Shown here: piece after piece, positions 10,144 through 21,556 of the stretch
Layout: the number at the start of each line of letters is the position of its first letter
Numbering within the stretch: position 1 is the first letter of the stretch
NCBI RefSeq assembly: GCF_043290135.1
Contig: NC_134704.1
Span: forward strand, 18,618,001 to 18,682,000
Direction: 5' to 3'
Length of the DNA stretch: 64,000 bases
Source of the DNA: Rhipicephalus microplus
Lineage: Eukaryota > Arthropoda > Arachnida > Ixodida > Ixodidae
Program-made: the position numbers and the translations under genes
The notes under the pieces: model-generated
What the model was told of the DNA's origin: nothing
The model's database searches: none
What the model saw: the letters and a program-made list of their open reading frames with translations, nothing else

Positions 10144-12850
10144 ATATGCGGGCTGCTATTCGATCGTCATATATTTTCTGTCTTTTTCTTTCGTAATGAC
10201 GTGGCCTACGATTTTTGCGTTGCGTTGACCCATCGCGCTGCTGCTAGACAATTGTGACTGATTTTGTGCAAGCAAGCATATATATAAAACGTGCATTGTT
10301 ATGTCGTAAAATGCGTGAAATCTCGCAGCATGGTTGGAACAATTTAACTTAAGCATGTTCGATAAGCAAATTCGTCGCTACCACATTACCACCGTCCATA
10401 ACTAACTCCGCTAGTCGAGCGTTTGCAAGCGTTCCGTAGTTGCTGAGTTCACTGTGGAGGGCATCACGCTATTTCTTGGACCGACATCGAAAAACACCGC
10501 TGGCGCGCCTACCTTTGAGCTTGAAGCCCTGCAAAGTACGGTGACGGCAGAACGTAGCTGTGTATCCCCTGATGAACGCTTGAAAGCGCTCGAGTCGCGG
10601 CGCGGGAGCATGCGTCTATTTCATATTTCGCGTGTTTTGCGTGCTTTTGTTTTTTCTCAAAAAAGAACAACCGCGCAGACTTCAGATGAAAACAAATGCT
10701 TGATTCTGGGGTTGAGGTGAATTACAATGTAAACTCAGTATATTTCACCGATTGAAGCAAGAGTAAAATGTTGGCTAAATAATTAGCGCTTAGTCATGAA
10801 AAAATACAGCTTGGAAGTTTACACACGACTACCAGTAATATACAGTATATGGAATTTTCGTAGAACGTGTGCTCTCTTCTTTTATATCTTGGTCTAAGTT
10901 ATCTGGGACCATCATCTACAAGTGTTGTGGGGATTGAGTTTGCTGTGCAGTCTTTTTTGCCTATTTCTGCCGTCCACATGTCCTAACATGACTCTCCCCT
11001 TCTCCGCAATCCGTTGGCGCTGGGAGAGCGCGAGTGACGTTGGCCCCTCTCACTCGGCAGCGGATGTCGACTGTGGCGCCGTGCTCGGAGTCTCACAAGA
11101 CGATTCGCACGCGCGCCCGGTGGGAGCACAGAACGTGGGTGTGAGAGATCCTCTCCGGACGGCGAATCATGAGCATGCTTTGTATCATCGGCTCCTTTGT
11201 TCTTGGAGGTCGCTCGGACTCGCCAATGGTGCCTTGCGCCCGCTGCGAACGCTTACCTTTCTGGCACCTTCTGAACGCTGCCGAAGAGCGGTGCGGTGTG
11301 CTCGCGCGTGGTCCTTACTACGACAAGCCGTACCTATCGAAGCCAACGCGAGCGGAGTCAGTCCTCGCTCGAGTGATCGGAGCCTGTGGTCACTGATCAC
11401 GAGAGCACGCAGCATAATCGCGAGTGACCGTTCCCCCTCAGCGACGTGTCACCGTGAGCCTTTTCCCCCGCTGAGACGTGCTCGCAGCACGCGTGTCTTG
11501 TACTTTCGCTCGTACCGTGGTTAAGCCTATTTTGCTTTACCGCCGCCTTTTGCAGCGGGCGCTGTAGTGCGTTTTTGGTGTTGCCGCAGGCAGTAAAGTG
11601 TTGCTACTTCTTTTAGAGCAGTACTGTGTACTTATCGCGCTGCGCTCGGCGTCTTGGCTGTCCGAACGCGCGTGTGCAACATCACCTGAGACGGCGGTGA
11701 ACGTGGCCCTGTGGCTCGCTAAAATCGAACCCACGCTAGTGGCCGTACTCATACGAGATACGTGTACACAACAGTGTGCGTTTGTGTGTGTCGCTGCTCT
11801 GTGAACTCCCCCCTCTCCAATGAAGGGATACTGTCACAAACGACTGCAATTTTTGTCTCGCCCGCGCACCCCATCGCCCAAGGAAGGGCGCCTTTGTATT
11901 GGGAAGAAGACATCCGGCGACTTACGACCCAGCACTGCGCCGCCGCGTCTTCCCTACACCTGTACCGAAAGGGGCACACATGTGTTCGAAGAAAAAGAAA
12001 TGACCTCCAGAGGGTACGGGAGCACGCGTACGCCCCGAAAAAGTTTTCACTGCTTCGGAAACGGCAGTTGACGTGCAACCAGCGAGAAGCGCGGTCGTCG
12101 GTGTCGCGAGGCTCGCGTAGGCGACGAGCATACAGTGACCCGCGCAACGCATTGAGACGGCTGCATTACCGGGCACCCGCTTCGTCTACTAAGCTGGCGA
12201 GATCTTCAGCGACACCCCGTCAACTCGCCTACGAGTACCAAGAGCTGGCCTGGTCCGTATGGAACTTTTTATTGTAACTTTTTCAATGTTATTTTATTAT
12301 AAACAGCTTTTCTATAAGTGTAGTTGTGTGCACTGCGTCCCACGAAGCTCACAAGCGCGAGCCTGAGCTCTTTCTCGTATTTTTTATTTGTATCTCTCTT
12401 GATTTCTATCATGTTGTTATTTTATTATCGTTCCACGTTGAGGTTACTTGTACCTGGTGTAGCTTTCTTTTAAAACATAGTTTGTTATATAGCCGTTCTT
12501 TCCATCGCACAAACTTTTGTTGTTTCCTCTCAAGTTAATTTTTGTTTACTCCTGCCTTTGCCCTTGTGTTAATTAAATGCTTGTTGGATTCGTATGAAAT
12601 CTCCGTGTCTGCTCTACGAGTACGTCGGTCAGGTCCATACCTCACCACACGTGCAACCCCGCACGGGTCGACCGACCTGCTAATAAATTTCAGATATACC
12701 ACTTCGAGGCCTTTCAGGCGTCGCAGGCCGAAGCGTAAAGTGGAAGCCTGCGAGTCTTCCGCACGTCGACGTTGGATCGGCAGGGCCTCACCCGAAGTGT
12801 GTGACAGAGACCTTGTGTGTGCAAGCGTGTGCAAAAACTGTCATCTGCGT
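10144..12850. other. Repeat-like stretch, GC-rich from ~10.95 to 12.2 kb
   Basis: Several long ORFs on both strands (for example 200 codons at 10922-11524) are arginine-rich and have no family signature; they look like by-products of GC-rich sequence. The section just before the gypsy RT scrap may be LTR or internal sequence of that element, but I cannot mark LTR ends. Confidence 0.3.
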
Positions 12851-12852
12851 CG

Positions 12853-13010
12853 TCATGTGCCAAACTGCGCCGTCTCCCCTTCTTGATGAGGCAACAAGTT
12901 GCGGACAAGCTGCAACGACCAGAGTCGACTGGCATCATTGAGAGGGTGGATGCTTCGGACTGGGTGTCTCCCTTGGTCGTCGTCCGCAAGAAGGACAATC
13001 CCATTCTCGT
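12853..13010 (+). pseudogene. Ty3/gypsy reverse transcriptase fragment (fingers region)
   Basis: The plus frame encodes a typical gypsy RT N-terminal segment: LRRLPFLMRQQVADKLQ, then GIIERVDASDWVSPLVVV and RKKD. The expected VDLR/catalytic part never follows; homology stops near 13010, just before an inverted repeat at 13023-13054. This is a dead fragment of about 50 codons. Confidence 0.75.
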
Positions 13011-13022
13011 CGCCAAAAATCT

Positions 13023-13054
13023 AGTATCGTGCGGCGCTTCCGGCGCACGATACT
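13023..13054. repeat. Perfect 11-bp inverted repeat (hairpin)
   Basis: AGTATCGTGCG at 13023-13033 and its exact complement at 13044-13054 are separated by 10 nt. It lies where the gypsy RT homology ends. Confidence 0.6.
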
Positions 13055-13554
13055 ACAGTCATCATCATGAATGGGTATGTGCCACAGTAATTGGGCACAT
13101 CATACTCACCACAGTTCTACCAAAAATGAAGAAGGTAGCAGAAATGCGACAATCCTATTGAAGCCTATAGACAGACGTATACCCAGTAATTGCGAACCAG
13201 AGATAACCACCTGTCCGTTACCGTAAGTTTCAGTTTCGCTGACGCATCTGTATGGAGACTAGCTCACTAGTACGTACAACGAGAGGCTAGCACAGGAGAC
13301 AGGAAGGACGACAGCGGCTGCGAAAAGACTCCGAAGCTAAGGAAGCCCTACGCGAACGACGACGGCGGAGGTGCGAACACTCGGTTTCAGCGCAAATTTA
13401 GACATCCATGTCTTGTCTGCAAATCTTCAATTCGAAGCTCTCTGTGCTGAGGAGCAACCTTAAGACAACCTAGCATCACTTAGCTAAAACCTAGCAATTG
13501 ACAACTTAGAAGCAGCCAGATTAGACTCCAGAATCGTCCAGCTGCGCGGTTTCT
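13055..13554. other. Unassigned stretch
   Basis: No coding or repeat identity recognised between the gypsy fragment and the microsatellite region. Confidence 0.3.
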
Positions 13555-13640
13555 TCTTCTCCTCATATCATGGCTATCACCCAATGCAGGGTGATGATGA
13601 TGATGATTCCACAGCCGTGGCTCGTACCCACTCCGGGGGA

Positions 13641-13818
13641 TTCTTCTTCTTCTTCTTCTTCTTCTTCTTCTTCTTCTTCTTCTTCTTCTTCTTCTTCTTC
13701 TTCTTCTTCTTCTTCTTCTTCTTCTTCTTCTTCTTCTTCTTCTTCTTCTTCTTCTTCTTCTTCTTCTTCTTCTTCTTCTTCTTCTTCTTCTTCTTCTTCT
13801 TCTTCTTCTTCTTCTTCT
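13641..13818. repeat. (TTC)n microsatellite, about 59 uninterrupted units
   Basis: A pure TTC tract of 178 bp on the plus strand (GAA on the minus strand). It is flanked on both sides by near copies of a ~25-nt motif, TCATGGCT then ACCCAATGCAGGG (about 13567-13592 and 13827-13850). The tract therefore sits between two halves of a duplicated segment. The poly-Phe, poly-Ser and poly-Glu ORFs here are not genes. GAA/TTC tracts of this length can form triplexes. Confidence 0.95.
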
Positions 13819-13859
13819 CCTCGTCTCATGGCTCTTACCCAATGCAGGGGATTGCCCGA

Positions 13860-14580
13860 GTGTTAGGTGAATTTGTTTTTTATTTGTTTCTTCGCAATTC
13901 TACTCGTATATGCTATAGGGATAGGTTTCACAACAAATACTTTCTGAATAATAATATTTAAACGTTTAAAAGAATGAAGGATTTAGCTCTACATTCTTTA
14001 AGTCTGACTGATAAATATCTCTATTGCGTAGTAAACAACCCTGTGACTGTAGCCCAGAGTATAGAGGCGCCGAATGACAGAACTGACTCGGATATTTCCA
14101 GACCCAAGTTTCCGAGAGGTGGTGCTATGAATTTTCTTCTTAAGGACGTATAGCGGCAACAGGATAGAAAGTAAGGACTGATTGTCTCCTCCTCCTTACA
14201 GAAGATACACAGAGGAGATAACGCTTGGCATGCTCTATGCAGGTCAAAGTTGAGGGAGGTAACCCGGCATCGAAGTTTGGTTATGGCCACTTCCATTATT
14301 CTCGACCGCGATAATTCACTTTTCCAGGGAAATAATAGGTGCCTATATTCTAGAGAAGCTGTCGAGACGGGGTCTGATAAGCATTTTTTGAAAGTTAAGG
14401 TGCGGAATCGTGCAATTGTAATGAATGTTGTCTGTGGGAAAACCGGAATGGTTGGCATCAAAAGCGCCGCCTTTGCTAAAGAATCGGCACTTTCGTTTGG
14501 CCGAGCGTTAGGTGAATTTTTGCAGGGGATTGCCCGAGTGTTAGGTGAATTTGTTTTTTTTTTGTTTCTTCGCAATTCTA
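13860..14580 (-). pseudogene. LINE 3' end: RNase H tail and CCHC-like C-terminus
   Basis: The minus strand encodes NESADSLAKAAL, matching the GNExADxLAK end of a LINE RNase H domain. A C-terminal region follows with CIFCKEEE...YFLSCC, resembling the cysteine/histidine module at the end of I/R1-type LINE ORF2. The 184-codon ORF ends at 14021. The RT and the rest of RNase H are absent. The copy overlaps a set of local tandem duplications. Confidence 0.6.
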
Positions 14581-14854
14581 CTCGTATATGCTATAGGGAT
14601 AGGTTTCACAACAAATACTTTGAAAGTTAAGGTGCGGAATCGTGCAATTGTAATGAATGTTGTCTGTGGGAAAACCGGAATGATTGGCATCAAAAGCGCC
14701 GCCTTTGCTAAAGAATCGGCACTTTCGTTTGGCCGAGTGTTAGGTGAATTTTTGCAGGGGATTGCCCGAATTTTTTATTCTTCGCAATACTACTCGTGTA
14801 TGCTAGGGATAGGTGACACAACAAATAATTACTGAATAATAATATTTAAATGTT
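14391..14854. repeat. Two tandem ~232-bp units inside the LINE remnant
   Basis: AAAGTTAAGGTGCGGAATCG begins at 14391 and again at 14623, and TGCAGGGGATTGCCCGA at 14521 and 14753, both offset by 232 bp. A third copy of the TGCAGGGG junction lies at 13843. The tail containing TGAATAATAATATTTAAA occurs after 13940 and again after 14830. The second unit is shorter at its end. Confidence 0.85.
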
Positions 14855-14879
14855 TAAAAGAATGAAGAATTTAGCTCTA

Positions 14880-15239
14880 TATCCTTTTAGTATGAAATCA
14901 GTGCGCGGCTTAGCGCAAGCTTCGTCTTTTTTATGACTGAAATTGCGTTAGTCTATTGATGGTCATTGTCAATAAATTGAAACCCAGTCTATCTGGTCCT
15001 GCGGAACTCGACGGGATCGCACACCCGGCTTAGTTTTACGAAGAATTGGCAAGTCACTACTCTCCATGTCTAAAGATGTCAATTTTCCTCTTCCACCGCC
15101 TTTATTTACGTCCTAATGTTTGCATTCGCATAAACCGCCCGCTTCTTGTCCAAATGGGTAGGAGGCAGTAAAAAGGAACATGTAACCAAGGTCATGAGCG
15201 TCCGCATCATCATCAAGAGGAAGAAGAAGAAGCAGGGGT
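14880..15239. other. Spacer upstream of gene C
   Basis: No promoter element could be defined. A GAAGAAGAAG stretch ending in CAG lies just before the ATG at 15240, so the real first exon could lie further upstream. Confidence 0.3.
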
Positions 15240-18200
15240 ATGGGCCAGCATTGCTGTCTTTTAGCAGAAACTCCAGTCCACGCAGATGACGCGGAGGCGC
15301 AGCTTGTGCAGCAGGAAGGAGAACGGGGCACGTCGTTCGTGGTTCACGAGGACAACCGGGAGCCCACTGTGGACGTCCACGCGGCCGCAGCCGGGAAATC
15401 GGACGCAGTGCCGCCAGGCGACGCCAAATCATCTGCGGGCACGGACGTGGCTGACCATGCGTCCCAGTCCAGCGAAGAAGCAGCCAAAGCCACCGATGGA
15501 ACGTCGAAGTCTGTGGACCCAAGAGAGCACAAGAATGGCATAATGGTTACAGGAAAACACACTGAACACCAGTAAGTGGCCGATGTGCTATAGTAGTTTA
15601 ACTTCAAGCCAGGATTGAGCTATTTGAAAGGCCTTGACGTGCGCCGATCGTCATTGGTCGTAGAATGTTTCCAGCATAATAAATGTCAGTCTTTGGTGAA
15701 TATTGCCACGGCCATGACGCCACTAGAAGCTGTTAGGTGTGATATCCGAAGAAGAGAACAGAGAGGTCTTAGAATATATACAAGTAGTGCCGACTAAAAA
15801 ATCTGGTGTGTCTCTGTCCGTGGCCAACTGGTGGAGCTGATGGGTAGGGCTAAAACCTTGGATGGCTCATTAAACGCTAAAGGGGACAGTTGACAATAAC
15901 ACGTGGGAGGTAAAAAGAACACTATGTGATAACGTACGTGAGAGGTGGTGTCAGCGGTGAGCACGGAAAAGTGGGCGGCTGGAGTACCCTAAAATGTTCG
16001 TCTGCCATCCCCCAATTGCCTCTCCAAGAGCAAACATAATCAAAACAAAACGATAAGCTCACCTCCTCCGAACCCCCCTGAAGGAACTCACTTATCACAG
16101 GTGAATACCCCCCCCCCCACACCGCTAACTCTCCGTCACCCGAACAGAAAATGGATTGTGCGGTGCCTCCTTCTGCCCCCCTCCCCAGAAAAAATATCCT
16201 GGCGCCGCCCTGGATGACGTCACAGGTTGCAGAACTTGTGACATTTTCGTGGCGTCACTGTGACGTCACATGACGGCATCAGATTACTTCGCTGCATGGT
16301 CAATGTTGTGCCGATCTTGGTGGCAGTGACACGCAGCGTTGGGTACAGACTGCGTTCCCGTTTTTTTAGGGAGGAGGGGTGTCAATATAATGAACTGAGT
16401 AGAAAAAAAGAGAGAAAGATGGCTATTACCTTCGGGTCGTTTTGGGTAAATTTAAAGGGACAATGAGACGGTAATTTCCTAAGCCAGGAGATGACTGTCT
16501 CTTAGAAAGAAGGCGAGATAATAATGCTTTGCCAGCGCTTTGTCTTTCGCCTACATGTAGCCGTGACACTCATGATACGCACATGCCTGGAGTAGCATAT
16601 ATTCTACGGGCACACCACGTGCAATCTTTTTGTCTGTTCATTTCGGCACTTTTCTTTGTTCTAGCTGCATGGCCAAAACATGAACGATTAGTATTTTGCG
16701 GTGACGCTGCCCTTAAACATAAATCCTTACGCGACTTTTACCGAAGGGATTTTGCGGTGACACTGCCCTTAAACATAGATCCTTCCGCGACATTTACCGA
16801 AGGGAGTCATCGTCGAAGCCGAAGCATGCCGTCACGCTGGATCGTGTCTCGGGAGAGCATGCAGTCGCGAATACCACGAAGACAGCTGACGACAAACCGA
16901 TTGCCAAGAAATCTGCGAGCACCGCAGCCGTGCATAAGGCCATCGGCACGCGGTCGAAGAATCACAAAGATCATGCTTCAAAGGGCGAAGCCGCCGGGGA
17001 GCACAAGAAGCACGAAGGCAAACATGATGAACAGCGGGGCACCTCTGTAAGCTTGTCTCTCTTGTATTTGCAAGTTCCTACACAACGACGACGACCAACA
17101 CATTGTCGTTCGGGTAGGGCTTCTATCGCTTCGGATTCTTCTCGCCGCTGCCGTTGACTTTCTTGTTTTCTATAGCATTCTCTGTTTTCGTATCGCCGTT
17201 GTCGCTTGCACACTGGAGTAGCGGTGATTAGTGCAATTTGCTCAATTCTTGCGGCATATACCCGTTCACGTTGATGGCATGCAGTTTTTTTTTATTACCC
17301 CCAAACATACTATTAAACAGCTTCGTTAAAAAAACATGCGTAGCCATAACTCTCCATGGCATTAAAACATGGCGTAAGAGGTCCAACTGGAGAATGGAAA
17401 AAAGTTTAGAATTGTCCTCCATGTCCCCCCGAGATTGTTAAAGGAAACTGGCTACTCGCACCCGTCAACCTCCACTGCGTCTAAACCCACAAACCATTTG
17501 GAGATAAATCCACGACATGCTGATTTTAGCACTACAGAAGACGTACGCATGCGAGAGCGCTAAAATCCGGCCATGTTATGCAGTCGCCAACTTGCCCAAC
17601 GAGTTCGGGAAAAAATCCACGATCTTTGCAGGAGAAAACTGCCGGTGCTGCAGCGGCCGAGCAGCCGTCGTCAGATGAAAAGAGTTCGCCCGTCCCGCCG
17701 TCTCGTGCTTCTTCAACTGGCGACGCAAACGCACATCCGGCCGCGGTTGATCACCAGCCGGGTAGTGGTGGAACGGGAAGTAACGTCCCGGCTGCACCGG
17801 CCAACTCGTCTGCGTCAGGAACGGCGCATCCGGCCAACCAAGAGGAAGAGGTGCTGCGCAGTTTTTCAGCTTTATTTCGCTTTCTCGCTCGTTTTCATCG
17901 AGGAGGTCTCGTTCTTTAAACAGCGACGTACAGGACACGGGCTCCCACTGAAACCGAGTCGCTAAAACAAAGTCGCTGTCATCGAACTGAAAACCGCATG
18001 CTGTCGCCCGTTTCTCAAGGTTTAGTAGCTGTTGTAGAGCGACTTTGGGGGACTTCACGCTTTAAGGACAGCGGTATAATCAAGCCGCTCGTCGTGGTTT
18101 AGGTCTTACAGATAAACCTCAATACAACAAACTTCAGTATAAAGAAATTCTTGATATAACGTAGTATTTCACTTTGTCACAACTTTATGTCTATATAACA

Positions 18201-19293
18201 AGAAGAATTTTGAACCGTTATAACAAATCATGTTATCCGACCCTTTTCTGGTTTCCTACCCTGTTCTCTATCCGACCCTGTTCTCTAGAGATACGAGGAG
18301 GCAGTTAACGCACGCTGTGCGTAAACAAGTACGCGAGTTCGTTGCTTTGATAAATAGAATAGCTTCTATAGCAGCGTTCCACCATTCCTATATAGCATGG
18401 ACAATTGTATTTGATGGTTTCTGCATAGTTCGCTTTGTTATTTCAACCACTTCTACGATAACGCTAACATGCTCTAACCATGAGAATGCTGCGTTGGATG
18501 TCCGCTAGCTATACACATTCTTGACATTATTTATGCTGAGTATGTGGCACTGAAGTCACGTCACTGCAAAAAAATAACGGAAGCGGGATATACATGTATA
18601 CTTCTGCGTCTCAACGGCTTCGTGTAAGACAAAAAGTAATAGCGATAAACAATTTTCTGGCTGTTATGGAATTTTCCCATGTGATTTTTACTTGCGAAAA
18701 GCTGCCGCATGCGTTTGCTTTCTTTGACGCTTTGCTGAATATAAATAAATTTCAGAACATTTTTGGGAATCACATAAAAGTGCTACTGTTCTCTCTGTTG
18801 TATCAGCTGCTACTGTTATTGTTGATGATGATGATACATTATGATAATTATAATGATGCTTATGATGTAGCCCGAATTTAGCGTGAAACATTCTCTGCAA
18901 CATTTTTAATCGACGTGCAAATAGTTATAGCTCTATAGAAACCAATTCGGGTTGTGCACACCTTCTGCTGGTGTGTCCGAGATGACAGTGTCTCTATCAA
19001 CAAACCTGCATTCCCAGGCTCAGCGAGCGGCTCTGCGCGAAGCCCGCACGAGGGCGCTGGTGGAGAGCACGTGGAGCCGCACGACGGCCATCTTGTGCCT
19101 GCTCGTGGTTCTGGCCGTAGCTCTCGGGTCGTTGTTCTTCAAGACGGCCGAGGAGAAAGCGCACCTCTTGAGTCTGCTAGGCTCGGAGCATTTTACTCCT
19201 TCGTCAAGCAACCTGTCCGAAGCAGCTCTGCTGCAGCCGGAGAACGAGACTATTTTTGGCGAACCACGCATTGACAATCCTGTGATCGATTGA
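15240..19293 (+). CDS. Gene C: four-exon low-complexity single-pass membrane protein
   Basis: I join four open segments with matching phases: 15240-15571 (donor GTAAGT), 16803-17046 (donor GTAAGC), 17632-17850 (donor GTGCTG, weak) and 19018-19293 (acceptor TTCCCAG, stop TGA). The total is 357 codons, about 356 aa. Residues 1-265 are hydrophilic and rich in A, S, E, H, K and P. Exon 2 is Lys/His-rich and exon 3 Ala/Ser/Pro-rich. Exon 4 has one membrane segment (about 287-306) and a 50-residue tail with N-glycosylation-type NLS and NET sequons. The start MGQHCC resembles a myristoylation/palmitoylation signal, if 15240 is the true start. The architecture matches genes A and B but clear sequence homology is lacking. 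The exon 2 acceptor lies inside a duplicated 56-bp segment. Function unknown; the exon 2 and 3 joins are least certain. Confidence 0.5.
16215..16268. promoter_or_regulatory. Two CRE palindromes (TGACGTCA)
   Basis: Perfect CREB/ATF-type octamers at 16215-16222 and 16261-16268, in intron 1 of gene C. The surrounding sequence looks repeat-derived, so function is doubtful. Confidence 0.3.
16693..16804 (+). repeat. 56-bp tandem duplication at the gene C exon 2 acceptor
   Basis: Units 16693-16748 and 16749-16804 differ at only a few positions. Each ends in CCGAAGGG; the AG in the second copy is the acceptor used in my gene C model. Confidence 0.9.
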
Positions 19294-19786
19294 GTGCACT
19301 CCCGAAGCCACTTTCCTGACCACGTGCCTTGCTGAGTCACAGTGTACGATAGAAAACGCGCGCGTAGTATACCAATGCGTCTAGGTCTTGGCGAGTGACG
19401 TCGTGAACATTCGTGGCGGCGATTGCCTTCCTGTAGCGATTGCGTTTATATTTTCTTTTTCTGGAAATGTACTTTTTTACGCTATATTACGCGCGACTGC
19501 GACAAATACTGAAATAGTAGCAAATAATGTGTTTTCACCTGTTGTTTACCAGCGCTTGAGCTAAAAAAGAAAGGCCCTGTGCCTAGAAAAGCACTGGACC
19601 TTTTAATGTATCGGTAAATTTGCCACAATTAACAATCTTAAGACGTATCGTCTATGCTATAAAATGTCACTGATAATATGTCGCCACAAGTTAGTAGTGA
19701 TTTAGTCGTGAAAACTGCTTATAGTCGGGTATGCATAACGCCCGTTTTGCATACAAGTACAGACATATGCTATACGCCTGGAAGTA
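19294..19786. other. Spacer after gene C
   Basis: Nothing recognised; no AATAAA close to the gene C stop. Confidence 0.35.
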
Positions 19787-19787
19787 G

Positions 19788-19962
19788 CCGCCGGCTGCGG
19801 CGGCTGCATTTCCGATGGGTGTGGAAATGTTGTAGGCCTGTGTGCTCAGATATGAGTGCACGTCAAAGAACCACAGGTGGTCAAAATTTCCGAAGTCCTC
19901 CACTAAGGCGTCTCTCATAGTCATATGGTGGTTTTCGGACGTTAAACCCCACATATCATCAT
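19788..19962 (+). repeat. Ruka-like SINE, body only, diverged
   Basis: Begins at the GGCTGCGGCGGCTGC junction and runs to CCCCACATATC, followed by an ATC-rich tail. More substitutions than the other copies; A and B boxes absent. No TSD found. Confidence 0.8.
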
Positions 19963-19965
19963 CAG

Positions 19966-21556
19966 TCTCTCCTTGAAAAAGTCGCATGTTATCAAACGAT
20001 CTCGGCAATCGAATTGTGTATGTCATATTCTTTCGTTACGCACCGCTGGTAAAGGAGGACGAATTAATTATTATGGAGAAGTATAAAGCAGGGCGTACTG
20101 AAAGCATGGTTAGGTTATTTGCCCACCGCTGTGGTGCGCGAGTCGAGCCTCCTTTAGATTCGTTCAGCGCCTTCTCAATTCAAGTAATAGAGGAGGTGCT
20201 GATCCGGCTGATGGGCAACAGCGAACGCGGCGCAAATTCAAGGCAGTGCTGTGCCCTCGCTTGAAGTCGTACCTTCTGCAAGATCACCGTTTATCGCGAC
20301 TGTACTCACGAAGTTGTACGGACGAGTCAATAGCTTCTTGTTTTTTCGACATGCTATTGTATACTACTGTCTGCCGAAAAACAGTTGTAATTCTGGGACT
20401 CGCAGTAGCGGGCTTCAACTCTCAAACACTGATATTGCAGAAAAGCCACCTCTAAAACTATGCTTTTTTTTTAGTCATGATCGCATTTTTTTACTTTCAT
20501 GTTTTTTCTGCGTAAAAAAGTTGCATAAAAGTTTCATGACCAGACGTGGTTATTAATGTCCCTTTGTCTGATCACAGTATGCCTAAATATTGTTCTTCAT
20601 AAGCCTACGATTTTCATTGAGGGTTCATTGGTAATTGTACTGGCTGAAGTAAAAAAAAATGTCCCTGCTTGCGCAGGTACATAACACACCAAAAACCGTG
20701 AGGTCGCATAGTTACAGCAGATAGCACCTTAATTGACATTACGTAATTCTTTACCTACGACCTGCGGGTGCACACAGATGACTACGCAGCGTACTTACCT
20801 ACGGGGCAAGAAACTGCAGGTTTACAAAAACGATTTAGCATAAATTGAGGATGCCACTTCAAGCACAGGATAGGAAAACATGGGAGGTCTTTGTCCTGTA
20901 GTGGAAGTCGTCTTGCCATTGATGATGATGATGATAATGATTATGATGTTGACAACGTGTGTTCTTGTGATGCTCTGCATACATGCTACTGGGAAGTTGA
21001 GCACTGTGCACACCCTTAAAATGGGCAATAAGCAGTGTTTTTCACATTGGATTTAGCCTTCATTATTGGGGAAGATACCGTGTTATTTACAGTAAGAGAT
21101 TTATTTTCGTCTGAACTGGATCAATGTTCTATGTAAAGGTACAGGCGCGCGTTACTACTAATCACACATCATGCCATCAATGAACGAAACTCCTGTGCAA
21201 GAGAACCCCCAGATTTGGCCTACGTATACGTGCCTCTGTGGGCAAGTTTTAAAGACCTATTGTCAGTAGGTGTGTGCATCCAAGAACACCCGTTCATCTT
21301 GAGCTTTACTGTAAAAGAAGACTCGATAAAACACCTTTTTTTTGTCGCTCTTTTTTTAATACGACCACGCGTCTATCGAAGGCTACCCTTTAAGTATAGG
21401 AAAAATAACATGTTGATGATAAGTTTGTGATTAAATCTGTCGCATAAAAGTGTCACGCGCACGGAACTTTCAAGACTACTTGTACTAATTGGAAGCCATG
21501 CCAAAGAGCCGGTTTGGACCTCGTCGTAATCAGACGCTCCATCTCGAAAAATGTTC
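19966..21556. other. Non-coding stretch between SINE and gene B
   Basis: Contains a degenerate (TGA)n run at about 20918-20946. ORFs here are short and unrecognised. Confidence 0.35.

Noticed and set aside
10922..11524. 200-codon plus-strand ORF and overlapping ORFs
   Set aside because: Arginine/serine-rich, no motif, open on several frames at once; an effect of GC-rich repeat-like sequence.
13480..13961. ORFs with poly-Arg, poly-Glu, poly-Ser and poly-Phe
   Set aside because: Translations of the (TTC)n microsatellite, not genes.
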